Positions 32,489 through 45,699 of a stretch of DNA of 64,000 bases are shown here, one piece after another (within the stretch, counting starts at the first letter, position 1; each line of letters begins with the position of its first letter). The position numbers and the translations under genes were made by a program. Location: NCBI RefSeq assembly GCF_014852585.1, contig NZ_JACVBX010000006.1, forward strand, positions 1 to 64,000. The letters run 5' to 3'. The notes below the pieces were generated by a model. It saw only the letters and a program-made list of their open reading frames with translations, did no database searches and was not told the origin of the DNA. This DNA is from Pseudomonas sp. PDM18. GTDB taxonomy: Bacteria; Pseudomonadota; Gammaproteobacteria; Pseudomonadales; Pseudomonadaceae.

Positions 32489-32812
32489 CTAGACTTCAGG
32501 GCGGGCCTTGAGCCAGAGGCCGAAGGTCTTCACCACGTCCACCACTGGCCGCAAACGGTCACCGTCAGCGCTCAGGCAGTACTCCACACGCGGCGGAACC
32601 TCGGGGTACACGGTGCGAATTACCAGCCCCGCGTCCTCCAGCGCTCGCAGTTCGGCGGTCAGCACCCGCTGGGAAATCTCCGGCATATCGCGGCGCAACT
32701 CGTTGAAGCGCTTGCTGCCTTCGAGCAGGTACGACACCAACAACAGCCGCCAGCGCCCGCCGATCACCCGCATGGCTTCCTCGACCGAGCAACCCGAAAC
32801 GTTCTTCTTCAT
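32489..32812 (-). CDS. HxlR family winged-helix regulator
   Basis: 107 residues. CSVEEAMRVIGGRWRLLLVS (residues 7-26) is the HxlR start with the conserved Cys and GGRW. FNELRRDMPEISQRVLTAELRALEDAGLVIRTVY gives the recognition helix and wing. It is divergent from the glutathione S-transferase 108 bases away and probably controls it, perhaps sensing an electrophile or oxidant through the conserved Cys (inference). GGAAAG precedes the ATG. Confidence 0.88.
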   Translation of the reverse strand: MKKNVSGCSVEEAMRVIGGRWRLLLVSYLLEGSKRFNELRRDMPEISQRVLTAELRALEDAGLVIRTVYPEVPPRVEYCLSADGDRLRPVVDVVKTFGLWLKARPEV

Positions 32813-32920
32813 CTTTGCTTTCCGGTAACCTTTTTGTGCCCAGCGCACCAAAAAGTGCGTTCTTACGCGCCGCATCGGAGTCGGGAATACTGGCCGCCCA
32901 TTTCCGACCAGGCCCACCCG

Positions 32921-33538
32921 ATGAAGCTCTACTTCGCTCCCAACGCTTGCTCCCTCGCTCCGCACATCGTCCTGCGCGAGCTTGGCCTGCCATTCTCGCT
33001 GGTGCGAGTGAACAACCTGACCAAGCGCACTGCCGATGGCGGCGACTTCTACCGGATCAACCCGAAAGGCTATGTCGCAGCACTGGAGCTGGAAGACGGC
33101 ACGGTGCTGACCGAAGGCGCGGCGATTCTACAATACCTCGCCGACCTGCAGCCCGAGGCAGGCCTCGCGCCCCTCAACGGCAGCCTGGCGCGCACGCAGC
33201 TGCAAGCCCAGCTGAATTTCATCGGCAGCGAGTTGCATGCGGGGATGAGCCCGCTGTTCAGCAGCGAGATTCCGGAAGAGGTGAAGGCTTTGCTGCGTAG
33301 CAAGTTGGCGAAGCGGCTGGCCTACATGGAGCGGGTACTGGGCGAGAACGGCCATTGCTTCGGCGAAGGTTTCAGCATAGCCGATGCCTACCTGTTCACC
33401 GTGCTGGGCTGGGCGGAGCACCTGAAGGTAGACCTCTCGCCCTTTCCTGCCATCCGCCGCTTCCGCGATGCAACCGGAGCACGCCCAGCAGTCATCGCAG
33501 CACTTCGAACCGAAGCCGAATCAGCAGCCGTGGCGTGA
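32921..33538 (+). CDS. Glutathione S-transferase (beta/GstA-like)
   Basis: 205 residues. MKLYFAPNACSLAPHIVLRE with Cys10 is the beta-class GST start, where Cys10 is the catalytic or GSH-contacting residue. KGYVAALELEDGTVLTEGAA (about 45-64) is the glutathione-binding region with a TEGAAI turn. The C-terminal helical domain includes GEGFSIADAYLFTVLGW. It conjugates glutathione to electrophiles. A longer frame to 32834 overlaps the promoter and is not supported. Confidence 0.88.
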   Translation: MKLYFAPNACSLAPHIVLRELGLPFSLVRVNNLTKRTADGGDFYRINPKGYVAALELEDGTVLTEGAAILQYLADLQPEAGLAPLNGSLARTQLQAQLNFIGSELHAGMSPLFSSEIPEEVKALLRSKLAKRLAYMERVLGENGHCFGEGFSIADAYLFTVLGWAEHLKVDLSPFPAIRRFRDATGARPAVIAALRTEAESAAVA

Positions 33539-33568
33539 CTCCTCGAACGGGCCGCGTCGCTGATCGCC

Positions 33569-33590
33569 GGCGCGGCCCCTCCTACAGGTC
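33569..33590. repeat. Half REP-like sequence at the glgB stop codon
   Basis: CGGCGCGGCCCCTCCTACAGG nearly repeats the right half and loop of the palindrome at 54211-54241. The TAG stop of glgB lies inside it. Only one arm is convincing, so it is probably a REP remnant. Confidence 0.4.
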
Positions 33591-35755
33591 GATGGCGGCT
33601 CCCGCCGGGCGCAGGATCAGGCAGCCCAGCGGCGGCAGGTCCAGCGCCAGGGACTGCGCCTGCCCATGAGACTCATGCGGGTCGCTCTCCAGCACCCCGC
33701 GACTGCCGGCGCCGGAGCCACCGAAGTTGTCGGCATCGCTGTTGAGCAGCACCTGCCAGTGCCCCGCCAGCGGCACGCCAATGCGGTAGTGCGGGCGCGG
33801 CACCGGGGTGAAGTTGTGTGCCACCAGCAGCGGAGCGCCGTCGCCGGCTAGCCGCAGCCAGGCGTAGACGCTGTTGCGCATGTCGTCACCGATCAGCCAG
33901 TGGAAGCCCTCGGCGCGGTCGTCGAAGGCGTGTAGCGCGGGCTCCTCGCGCAATAGCCGGTTCAGCTCGCGTACCAGCGCCTGGGCGCCGAAGTGCTCGG
34001 CGTAGCGCAGCAGGTACCAGTCCAGCTGGCCGTCGTGGTCCCACTCGCGCCACTGGCCGAACTCGCAGCCCATGAACAGCAGTTTCTTGCCCGGATGGGT
34101 CCACATCATCGAGAGGAACAGCCGCAGGTTGGCGAACTGCTGCCAGCGGTCCCCCGGCATCTTGCCCAGCAGCGAGCCCTTGCCGTGCACCACCTCGTCG
34201 TGGGAAATGGGCAGGATGAAGTGCTCGGAAAAGGCGTAGAGCAGCCCGAAGGTCAGTTTGCTGTGGTGATAACGGCGGTTGACCGGGTCCTCGCGAATGT
34301 ACGAAAGGCTGTCGTGCATCCAGCCCATGTTCCATTTGTAGGCGAAGCCCAGCCCGCCCTCCTCCGTGGGCCGGCTGACGCCTGGCCAGGCGGTGGATTC
34401 CTCGGCGATCACCAGCGCGCCCGGCGCCTCGGTGTGCACCACGGCGTTGAGGTGGGTGAGGAATTCGATGGCCTCGAGGTTTTCCCGCCCGCCGTGGCGG
34501 TTGGGTATCCACTCGCCGTCCTTGCGCGAATAATCGCGGTAAAGCATCGAGGCCACCGCATCCACCCGTAGCCCGTCGATGTGGTATTCGCGCAGCCAGT
34601 GCAGCGCGGAGGCCAGCATAAAGCCATGCACTTCATTGCGGCCGAGGTTGTAGATGTAGGTATCCCAGTCCTGGTGGAAGCCCTCGAACGGATGCGCGTA
34701 CTCGTAAAGCGCGGTGCCGTCGAAGTGCGCCAGGCCGTGGGCATCGGTGGGGAAATGCGCCGGCACCCAGTCCAGGATCACGCCGATCCCAGCCTGATGG
34801 CAGCGATCGACGAAACGGGCGAAATCCTCCGGGCTACCGTAGCGCGCGGTAGGCGCGAACAGCGACAGCGGCTGGTAGCCCCAGGAGCCACCGAAGGGGT
34901 GCTCCATGATCGGCATCAGCTCGATATGGGTGAAGCCCAGGTCGCTGACATAGGGGATCAACCGGTCGGCCAGTTCGTCCCAGCTTGGCGCGCGGTTTTC
35001 CACCCACTGCCAGGAGCCGGCGTGCAGCTCGTAGATCGACAGCGCCCGGTCGAATCCCTGGCGCTCGCCACGCTGTAGCATCCATTGGTCGTCCTGCCAG
35101 GCGTAAGGCGTCGGATCCGGCACCCGCGAGCCAGTGGCCGGCGGCATCTCGGTGGCCAGCGCCATGGGGTCGGCCTTGAGCGGCAGCAGCCCTTCCTGAC
35201 CCAGCAGTTCGTACTTGTAGACTTCGCCCGGCCGCAGGCGTGGGATGAACAACTCCCAGACCCCGGCCGGGTAGCGCAGGCGCATCACGTGCCGGCGGCC
35301 GTCCCAACCGTTGAAGTCGCCCACCACCGACACCCGTCGGGCGTTGGGCGCCCACACCGCGAAACGCACACCCGGCACGCCCTCGTGCTCGATCACCTGC
35401 GCGCCGAAGCACTTGCCGAGCTGGCGATGATTGCCCTCGGCGAACAGGTAGAGGTCCAGCTCGCTGAGGGACGGGCCGAAGGCGTATGGGTCTTCGGTGA
35501 CCTGCTCATGCTCCGGCCAGTGGATACGCAGGCGGTAAGGTGTCTTCTGCGGCAGACGCGCGACGAACAGCCCGCTGGCATCCAGCGCTTCCATGGCGAC
35601 GAGGAACTGGTCCTGCGGCGACAGCAGCTCCACCGCCAGCGCGCCGGGCAGCCACGCACGCACCAGCTCGCCGTCTTCATCCTGATGCGGGCCGAGGAAG
35701 GCGAAGGGATCGGCGTGGTCTGCACGCTGCAGATGGTCCAGGTCGTGGTGCGGGG

Positions 35756-35759
<4 letters not shown>
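33582..35759 (-). CDS. glgB: 1,4-alpha-glucan branching enzyme
   Basis: 725 residues. Forms alpha-1,6 branches in glucan. It has an N-terminal extension and a CBM48 domain ([20 protein letters not shown], about 128-147). The GH13 core shows [40 protein letters not shown] (nucleophile Asp near 397), [20 protein letters not shown] (acid Glu near 449) and [20 protein letters not shown]. The start overlaps the treS stop by four bases, and it ends the glgE-treS-glgB operon. Confidence 0.94.
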
Positions 35760-39094
<3,335 letters not shown>

Positions 39095-39113
39095 GGTCGC
39101 AATCCTTCAGATT

Positions 39114-41096
39114 TCAGGTCTCGGGGTGCAGGCGCCAGATGCCGAACGGCAGGTGCCAGGGCTCGATGCGCATCCACTGGCGTTTGCCGTGCCACGTCCA
39201 GCGATGGCCGTTCATCAAGTCCTCGCCGCCCATGGGCGCGTCATCGGGCAGTCCGAATTCCCAGAGCGGCAGCTCGAAGTCGGCTTCCTGGGCGTTGTCC
39301 GGGTCGAGGCTGACCGCCACCAGGATGAAGTTGGACAGGTCGGCCGTGCGCTTGCCGAACAGCAGGATGTTGTCGTTGAACGCGCAATAGGCCTGGAATC
39401 CGAGGTGGCTGTGCAGCGCCGGATTCTCGCGGCGGATGCGGTTGAGCCGAGTAATTTCGCCGACGATATTGCCGGGGGCGTGGTAGTCGCGCTGGCGCAG
39501 CTGGTACTTCTCGGAATCGAAGTACTCCTCCTTGCCCGGCACCGGGTCCGCCTCGCACAGTTCGAAGCCCGAGTACATGCCCCACAGCCCCGAGGCCATG
39601 GTCGCCAGCGCTGCGCGTATGAGGAAACCGGCGCGCCCGGAGCGCTGCAGGAAGAATGGGTTGATGTCCGGCGTGTTGACGAAGAAGTTCGGCCGGTAGC
39701 AGTCGCGCAGTGGCGGCTGGTTCAGCTCGCTGAAATACTCCTCCAGCTCCTGCTTGGTGTTACGCCAGGTGAAGTAAGTGTAGCCCTGGCTGAAGCCGAC
39801 CTTGCCCAGCCGCGCCATCATTGCCGGGCGGGTGAAGGCTTCGGCGAGGAAGATCACCTGCGGGTGCTCGCGGCGTACTTCGGCGATCAGCCATTCCCAG
39901 AACGGCAGCGGCTTGGTGTGCGGGTTGTCGACGCGGAACAGAGTGACGCCCTGCTCCACCCAGCCCAGCACCACCTGTAGCAGCGCCATCCACAGGTCGG
40001 GCACGGCGTCCGGCGCGTAGAAGTCGACATTGACGATGTCCTCGTACTTCTTCGGCGGGTTTTCCGCGTGACGGATGGTCCCGTCGGCGCGCCAGCTGAA
40101 CCAGCCGGGATGCTCGCGCAGCCAGGGATGATCCGGCGAGCACTGGATGGCGAAGTCCAGGGCGACCTCCAGGCCGTGTTCGCGGGCGGCGTCCACCAAT
40201 TCACGGAAGTCTTCCAGAGTGCCCAACTGCGGGTGCACAGCTTCGTGACCGCCCTCCTCGCTGCCGATGGCATAGGGGCTGCCGGGATCATCCGGGCCGG
40301 CCTGCAGGCTATTGTTACGCCCCTTGCGGTGCTGGCGGCCGATGGGATGGATCGGCGGAAAGTAGAGGACATCGAAGCCCATGGCGGCGATATCCGGCAG
40401 GCGGCGGTGAACGTCGGCGAAGGTACCGTGCTGGCCGGGCACGCTGCTTTCCGAGCGAGGGAACAGCTCGTACCAACTGGCGAACTCGGCCAGCGGACGC
40501 TCCACATCCAGCTCGAAGGTCAGGCTGCGCGTCAGATACGGGCGGTGTTCCGCTCGCTGCATTACTTCCAGGGTACGCGGCGCCATGAGCAGGCCGAAGC
40601 GCGCCTCGCGCCCTTCGCTGCCCTGCAGTTCGCGGACGATCTGCGCAAGCTCTGCTTCGCAGTCCTCCGGCGCGGTCTGCAGCACGTTCTGCAGTAACTC
40701 GATGCCCTCGCGGAACTCCAGGTCTACCACTTGCCCAGCGGCGTACTTCTTCTCCAGTTCATAGCGATAGCTCGCGTAGCTGTCGATCCAGGCCAGCACG
40801 ATGAACTCAGCACGGCCGACCTGGTTCGGGGTGATGTGCGCTTCCCAGTGGTCATTGCCCAGCGGCAGCAATGGCGTTTTCTGCCAAGGCTGGCCCTTGC
40901 CTTCGCGCCAGGCGACTTCGGCACCGAGCTTGTCGTGACCATCACTGAAAATGCGCGCATGGATGCGCGAGAAGCGGTGGCAGATGGCCTTAGCGGCAAA
41001 GCGACCACTTTCCAGACGTGGCTGCACATCCTCGATAACGATGCGCGCCTCATTGGCGGCGGCTTCGGCCCGGCTGGCCGGATTCTCCAGTTCCAT
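39114..41096 (-). CDS. glgE: Maltose-1-phosphate maltosyltransferase
   Basis: 660 residues. Adds maltosyl units from alpha-maltose-1-phosphate to alpha-1,4-glucan. GH13_3 features: an N-terminal beta/helical domain (RIVIEDVQPRLESGRFAAKA, about 17-36), VLYFPPIHPIGRQHRKGRNN, GVTLFRVDNPHTKPLPFWEW (nucleophile Asp near 387) and VIFLAEAFTRPAMMARLGKV (acid Glu near 414). GAGGAGG precedes the ATG at 41096; the frame open to 41141 lacks one. It is the first gene of the operon, with an ECF-type promoter about 70 bases upstream. Confidence 0.94.
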   Translation of the reverse strand: MELENPASRAEAAANEARIVIEDVQPRLESGRFAAKAICHRFSRIHARIFSDGHDKLGAEVAWREGKGQPWQKTPLLPLGNDHWEAHITPNQVGRAEFIVLAWIDSYASYRYELEKKYAAGQVVDLEFREGIELLQNVLQTAPEDCEAELAQIVRELQGSEGREARFGLLMAPRTLEVMQRAEHRPYLTRSLTFELDVERPLAEFASWYELFPRSESSVPGQHGTFADVHRRLPDIAAMGFDVLYFPPIHPIGRQHRKGRNNSLQAGPDDPGSPYAIGSEEGGHEAVHPQLGTLEDFRELVDAAREHGLEVALDFAIQCSPDHPWLREHPGWFSWRADGTIRHAENPPKKYEDIVNVDFYAPDAVPDLWMALLQVVLGWVEQGVTLFRVDNPHTKPLPFWEWLIAEVRREHPQVIFLAEAFTRPAMMARLGKVGFSQGYTYFTWRNTKQELEEYFSELNQPPLRDCYRPNFFVNTPDINPFFLQRSGRAGFLIRAALATMASGLWGMYSGFELCEADPVPGKEEYFDSEKYQLRQRDYHAPGNIVGEITRLNRIRRENPALHSHLGFQAYCAFNDNILLFGKRTADLSNFILVAVSLDPDNAQEADFELPLWEFGLPDDAPMGGEDLMNGHRWTWHGKRQWMRIEPWHLPFGIWRLHPET

Positions 41097-41164
41097 CGCG
41101 GCGCCCTCCTCGCGGCGGTGCGCGCCCCCTGGCGCGCTCATGGTGGGTTGGCGAGCTACAGGGG

Positions 41165-41194
41165 TTGGAAACGACGCTGTGGCGGCAAGTTCAG
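41165..41194 (-). promoter_or_regulatory. AlgU/sigma-E-like promoter for glgE-treS-glgB
   Basis: Minus-strand CTGAACTT, then TCCAA 19 bases after CTGAAC (17 after the GAACTT core). It is one of the two copies with the full GAACTT core. It lies in the 120-base gap between ku and glgE. Confidence 0.5.
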
Positions 41195-41216
41195 GCTAAT
41201 TGAGCCAGCGGTTGTT

Positions 41217-42092
41217 TCAGGAGGTCTTGCGCCGGGGCGCGCTCTTGCTCGAGGTGGTCTTGCCAGTGGTGCTCTTTTTCGGCGCCGCGCTGGCCGCGGT
41301 GCGCCGCTTCCCGTCTCCCTTCAGGCTGCGCTTGAGCAGCTCGGTAAGGTCGATGATGTCCGCGCCTTCGCCACTTTTCGCCTCCACTTGGGGGACGCTC
41401 TCCAATTGCCCCTTGGCCGCCTTTTGCTCCACCAGGCGATGGATTTCCTCGCTGAAGCGGTCTTCATAGTCCGCCGGCGTCCAGTGGCCGGACATGTCCT
41501 TGACCAGCCGCTCGGCCATTTCCTGCTCACGCTTGTCCAGCTTCACCTTATCCAGCGCAAGGCCCAGTTCGTCGACCTCACGCACGTCCGCCGGCCAGCG
41601 CAGGGTCATCAGCAGGATGGCTTCGCCGTCCTCGCGAAGCATCGCCAGATGCTGGCGGCTGTGCATTACCAGTTGGCAGACGGCGGCCTTGCCCGTTTTA
41701 TTCAGCGTGTCGCGCAGCAGCACATAGACCTTTTCGCCGCGCTTCTCGGGCGTGAGGAAATACGGCGAGTCGTAGAACGGTACGGGGATTTCCTCAATGT
41801 CGATGAAGCTCAGGATGTCGATGCTCTGGGTCGCCTCCGGGCGTGCGGCGCGGATTTCCTCCTCGCTGATCACCACGTAGCGCCCCTTCTCCAGCTCCAC
41901 GCCCTTGACGATATGTTCCTTGAGTACTTCCTTGCCGGTCACCTTGTTCACCCGCTTGTAGCCCACCGGTTCAAGGCTGCGCTCGTCGAGCCAGTCGAAG
42001 TCGGTGCCGCTTGCGCGCGACGCGCTATTGAGTGCCACCGGGATGTGCACCAGGCCGAAGCTGATGGCGCCTTTCCAGATCACACGGGCCAT
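41217..42092 (-). CDS. ku: Ku protein for non-homologous end joining
   Basis: 291 residues. MARVIWKGAISFGLVHIPVA is the standard bacterial Ku start. VISEEEIRAARPEATQSIDI (about 73-92) and YYDSPYFLTPEK-like FYDSPYFLTPEKRGEKVYVL follow. The core ends near residue 250 with a Lys/Ser/Thr-rich tail (KRRTAASAAPKKSTTGKTTS) typical of LigD-stimulating C-termini. It forms a ring dimer on DNA ends and recruits LigD, encoded at 47434-49971. It overlaps the preceding small gene by 13 bases. Confidence 0.94.
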   Translation of the reverse strand: MARVIWKGAISFGLVHIPVALNSASRASGTDFDWLDERSLEPVGYKRVNKVTGKEVLKEHIVKGVELEKGRYVVISEEEIRAARPEATQSIDILSFIDIEEIPVPFYDSPYFLTPEKRGEKVYVLLRDTLNKTGKAAVCQLVMHSRQHLAMLREDGEAILLMTLRWPADVREVDELGLALDKVKLDKREQEMAERLVKDMSGHWTPADYEDRFSEEIHRLVEQKAAKGQLESVPQVEAKSGEGADIIDLTELLKRSLKGDGKRRTAASAAPKKSTTGKTTSSKSAPRRKTS

Positions 42093-42346
42093 GGGCAGTC
42101 CTCCTGCAGGGTTACGCCATCATCGAAGTGCACGCGGCCTTCGCCGTCGATGTCCCGGACTCGTTCGAGCATCCAGCGAGCCGCTCCCTCGGCCTCTTCG
42201 CTGTTCTGGCTGCCTGGCGCATAGACCCAGAGCACGACCACCGCTGCGCCTTCGCGGGCAACCTGGTACTCGATCAGGCCGGTGTAGCGGCCGTTATCGA
42301 ACATGGCGTCGGTCCAGGCACAGGCCTGGGGAAATTCACGGAACAT
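42080..42346 (-). CDS. Small protein coupled to ku (88 aa)
   Basis: MFREFPQACAWTDAMFDNGR at the start, then a predicted beta-strand core (YTGLIEYQVAREGAAVVVLW) and an acidic helix. GGGAGG lies six bases before the ATG. It overlaps ku by 13 bases and the MgtC-like gene by 11, so all three are one message. No family was recognised. Its place right before ku resembles the order I recall in P. aeruginosa; a repair link is only inferred. Confidence 0.65.
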   Translation of the reverse strand: MFREFPQACAWTDAMFDNGRYTGLIEYQVAREGAAVVVLWVYAPGSQNSEEAEGAARWMLERVRDIDGEGRVHFDDGVTLQEDCPWPV

Positions 42347-42872
42347 CACGGTCCTCCCGCTGCTGGCCGGGCTGTCGCACCGCCAGTCGTACCGGCTCCT
42401 CTTTTTGCTCCCCGCCATGGGGCAGGCAGTGCAGCACCAGCAGCGCCAGCAGGGTTCCCAGCACCGCCGTCGCCGAGTGTCCGAGCCCCACACTGATGCC
42501 GATGGCGGTGCTCAGCCACAGGCCGGCGGCGGTAGTCAGCCCTTTCACATCCGAGGCCCGACTGCCTTTGAGGATGGTGCCCGCGCAGAGGAAGCCGATC
42601 CCGGCGGCGATGCCCTGGATTACCCGGCTGACCGCATCCGCCTCGGCGCCACCCTCGTGGATCGCCATCACGAATAGCGCCGCGCCCAAGGTGACCAGCA
42701 TGTGCGTACGCAGTCCAGCCGCCTTTCCCTTGCTTTCGCGCTCGTAGCCAAGCACGCCGCCCAGCAGGACGGCAAGCGAAAGGCGCAGTGAGGCACGGGT
42801 GATCTGTTCAACTTCGCTCAGGTCGGAAAACTCGGTGACCAGCGTCAGCCAGATGCGCTCCAGTGTGTCCAT
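42336..42872 (-). CDS. MgtC/SapB family membrane protein
   Basis: 178 residues. After a short N-terminal helix, RASLRLSLAVLLGGVLGYER (residues about 24-43) and GLRTHMLVTLGAALFVMAIH (about 52-71) match the MgtC/SapB signature, including GxERE and GLRTHxLV. GIAAGIGFLCAGTILKG and a further helix pair follow. The tail is charged. MgtC-type proteins affect Mg limitation survival and ATP synthase in other bacteria; many short SapB proteins remain unassigned. The ribosome binding site is weak. Confidence 0.85.
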   Translation of the reverse strand: MDTLERIWLTLVTEFSDLSEVEQITRASLRLSLAVLLGGVLGYERESKGKAAGLRTHMLVTLGAALFVMAIHEGGAEADAVSRVIQGIAAGIGFLCAGTILKGSRASDVKGLTTAAGLWLSTAIGISVGLGHSATAVLGTLLALLVLHCLPHGGEQKEEPVRLAVRQPGQQREDRDVP

Positions 42873-43009
42873 GTTCGGCTCTTGTTGCGGCACTCGATAA
42901 CAATCCAGACACGCGCACTGGCCATTTGGTTTGCTTGACTTCACCGAGCACCACTGACCGTCCGGCAGAAAGCCACGAGCCACTGCTCTCCGCGACTGTC
43001 ACGGGCTGC

Positions 43010-45475
43010 TCAGCCCTTGCCCACGGGCACCTGCCAGATATCCTGGGCGTACTCGCGGATAGTCCTGTCCGAGGAAAACCAGCCGACTCGTGCGGTATTG
43101 AGCATCGAGGCTTTCCACCAGCGTGATGGTTTGCGCCACAGTTGCTCCACGCGCTCCTGCGCGTCCCAGTAGGCGTCGAAGTCCGGGCAGACCATGAATC
43201 GGTCGTCGTAGCGCAGGCTGTCAACCAGGGCGGCATAGCGCTGCGGGTCGTCCGGCGAGAACACTCCGCTGCTGATCGCCATCAACGCTTCACGCAGGCG
43301 TGGCGAATCTGCGATCTCGTTGTGCATGGCCAGCTCCCCCGCTCGCTTGCGTGCCTCCACCTGCTGCGCCTTGAGCCCGAAGATGAACATGTTCTCCGGA
43401 CCGATGCGCTCACACATCTCAACATTGGCGCCGTCCAGAGTGCCGATAGTCAACGCTCCGTTGAGGGCGAACTTCATGTTGCTGGTACCCGAGGCCTCCA
43501 GGCCCGCGGTGGAAATCTGCTCGGAGAGGTCCGCCGCAGGAATGATGGATTCGGCCAGGCTGACGTTGTAGTTGGGAATGAACACCACCTTGAGCAGACC
43601 GCGCACGGTGGGGTCGGCGTTGACCGTGCGGCTGATGTCGTTGGCCAGCTTGATGATCAGTTTGGCCAGCACATAGCTGGGCGCGGCCTTGCCGGCGAAG
43701 ATTTTCACCCGTGGCACGCGCTCGGTGGTCGGGTCATTGCGGATGTCCTGATACAACGCCACGGTGTGCAGAAGATTGAGCAATTGCCGCTTGTATTCGT
43801 GAATGCGTTTGACGTGAACATCGAACAGCGCTTCCGGATCGACACGCAGACCAAGACGCTCCTCGATCAGCGCGGCCAGGCGCTGTTTGGCGTTGCTCCG
43901 CTGCTGGGCGAAGCGCTGGCGCACGGCGGATTTTTCGGCGTGAACCGCCAGGTCGCGCAGACGGTTCTCGGGATTGTCCAGGACGTCGTCGCCGAGGGTG
44001 TCCACCAGTAGTTCGGTCAGTTCCGGGTTGGCCTGGAACAGCCAGCGGCGGAAGGTCACGCCGTTGGTCTTGTTGCTGATGCGGTTCGGGTACAACCGGT
44101 GCAGGTCGCGGAACACCGTTTCACGCATGAGTTCGGTATGCAGCGCGGAGACACCATTGACGCTGTGCGAACCGAGGAACGCCAGGTTCCCCATACGCAC
44201 GCGGCGGCCGTGGTCCTCCTCGATCAACGAGACCGAACGCAGCAGGCCGAAATCGTGGATGCCCTTGGCGCGCAGGGCATCGATGTGGAAGGCGTTGATC
44301 AGGTAGATGATCTGCATGTGCCGAGGTAAAAGGCGTTCCATCAACCCCACCGGCCAGGATTCCAGCGCCTCGGGCAGCAGCGTGTGGTTGGTGTAGGACA
44401 GGGTTGCCACAGTCAGCTCCCAGGCGTCGTTCCACTCCAGCCCGCGCTCGTCCAGCAGCAGCCGCATCAGCTCGGCCACAGCGATGGCCGGGTGGGTGTC
44501 GTTGAGCTGGATGGCCACCCGTTCGGGCAGTCCATAGACGTCCTCGCCCTTGCCCAGGTGGCGTTGCATGAGGTCCTGCAGGGAGGCAGCGACGAAGAAA
44601 TACTCCTGGCGCAGGCGCAGCTCCTGTCCGGCCTCGGTGCTGTCCGCTGGATAGAGCACGCGGGAGATGCTTTCGGCTCGCACGGTGTCGGCTACCGCGC
44701 CGAGGTGATCGCCGGCGTTGAAGCGGTCAAGCTTCAAGGTTTCCTCAGCGCGGGCACGCCACAGGCGCAGGGTATTGACGCTGGCGGTTCGCCAGCCGAC
44801 CACGGGCATGTCGTAGGCCACCGCGCGCACGCGCTCCGCCGGCTCCCAGCGCTGGCGCTCGACGCCATCGGCATCCGGCTCGCTGTGGACGATGCCGCCG
44901 AAGCCGACGCTGTAGGTCGACTCGGGCCGCTCGAATTCCCAGGGGTTGCCGAAGTCCAGCCAGGTTTCGGTGTGTTCCTGCTGCCAGCCATCGCCGATCA
45001 CCTGCTTGAACAGCCCGTGCTCGTAGCGGATGCCGTAGCCGTGGGCGGGGATATCCAGCGTTGCCATGCTTTCCATGAAGCACGCTGCCAGCCTGCCCAG
45101 GCCTCCGTTACCCAGCGCCGCGTCAGGCTCCAGCAGGCGGATGCGTTCCAGGTCAACGCCAAGCTCCGACAGCGCCTGGCGCGCCACGTCGAGCAGGCCG
45201 AGGTTGCTCAGGTTGTCGATCAGCAGGCGGCCGATGAGAAATTCCAGGGAAAGGTAATAAACATGCTTGCGCGCGCTGCGATCGATAGCGCGGATGGTCT
45301 CTTCCCAGTTGTCCACCTGGTATTTGCTGGTGGCCAGGGCCACAGCTTCGAACCAGTCATGGTCAAAGGCGTCGGCTGGGTCCTTGCCTACCGCATAGCG
45401 CAAGCGGGTGAGCACGGCATGCTTGAATATCTCGACTGCCGACTGATCGGGAATGCTGTCCAGGGCCATTGCCAT
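43010..45475 (-). CDS. glgP: Glycogen/maltodextrin phosphorylase
   Basis: 821 residues. Releases glucose-1-phosphate from alpha-1,4-glucan. GT35 signatures: KHVYYLSLEFLIGRLLIDNL (about 61-80), GNGGLGRLAACFMESMATLD (about 113-132), VKRIHEYKRQLLNLLHTVAL (about 555-574) and the PLP lysine region EASGTSNMKFALNGALTIGT (Lys near 669). The start MAMALDS has GGAGATGGC upstream. It is transcribed alone, divergent from the gene at 45700. Confidence 0.94.
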   Translation of the reverse strand: MAMALDSIPDQSAVEIFKHAVLTRLRYAVGKDPADAFDHDWFEAVALATSKYQVDNWEETIRAIDRSARKHVYYLSLEFLIGRLLIDNLSNLGLLDVARQALSELGVDLERIRLLEPDAALGNGGLGRLAACFMESMATLDIPAHGYGIRYEHGLFKQVIGDGWQQEHTETWLDFGNPWEFERPESTYSVGFGGIVHSEPDADGVERQRWEPAERVRAVAYDMPVVGWRTASVNTLRLWRARAEETLKLDRFNAGDHLGAVADTVRAESISRVLYPADSTEAGQELRLRQEYFFVAASLQDLMQRHLGKGEDVYGLPERVAIQLNDTHPAIAVAELMRLLLDERGLEWNDAWELTVATLSYTNHTLLPEALESWPVGLMERLLPRHMQIIYLINAFHIDALRAKGIHDFGLLRSVSLIEEDHGRRVRMGNLAFLGSHSVNGVSALHTELMRETVFRDLHRLYPNRISNKTNGVTFRRWLFQANPELTELLVDTLGDDVLDNPENRLRDLAVHAEKSAVRQRFAQQRSNAKQRLAALIEERLGLRVDPEALFDVHVKRIHEYKRQLLNLLHTVALYQDIRNDPTTERVPRVKIFAGKAAPSYVLAKLIIKLANDISRTVNADPTVRGLLKVVFIPNYNVSLAESIIPAADLSEQISTAGLEASGTSNMKFALNGALTIGTLDGANVEMCERIGPENMFIFGLKAQQVEARKRAGELAMHNEIADSPRLREALMAISSGVFSPDDPQRYAALVDSLRYDDRFMVCPDFDAYWDAQERVEQLWRKPSRWWKASMLNTARVGWFSSDRTIREYAQDIWQVPVGKG

Positions 45476-45528
45476 CTCCTGCGTGTGTCGGTGACTGATT
45501 GCAGATGGCGCGCGAAGCGCCCCAGTGC

Positions 45529-45558
45529 ATCTGTCCGCAAGGAAAACGCTGAGTTCAG
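45529..45558 (-). promoter_or_regulatory. Possible ECF-type promoter for glgP (weak -10)
   Basis: Minus-strand CTGAACTC, identical to the copies before DUF748 and the 148-residue gene, but the expected -10 reads ACAGA or CAGAT instead of TCNNN. It lies about 75 bases before the ATG. Confidence 0.3.
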
Positions 45559-45699
45559 ACCTTTTTCCCTACGGGCATGGCCCGTTCATCAGAAACGCCG
45601 AACCAATGGGGATGAACGGTTTCTCCCCAGTGTGAACCGCGCTCGCGGGCCGTGCGCTCAACGAGCGTGCATCGACGCCACTGAGAAAGGAGAACCGCC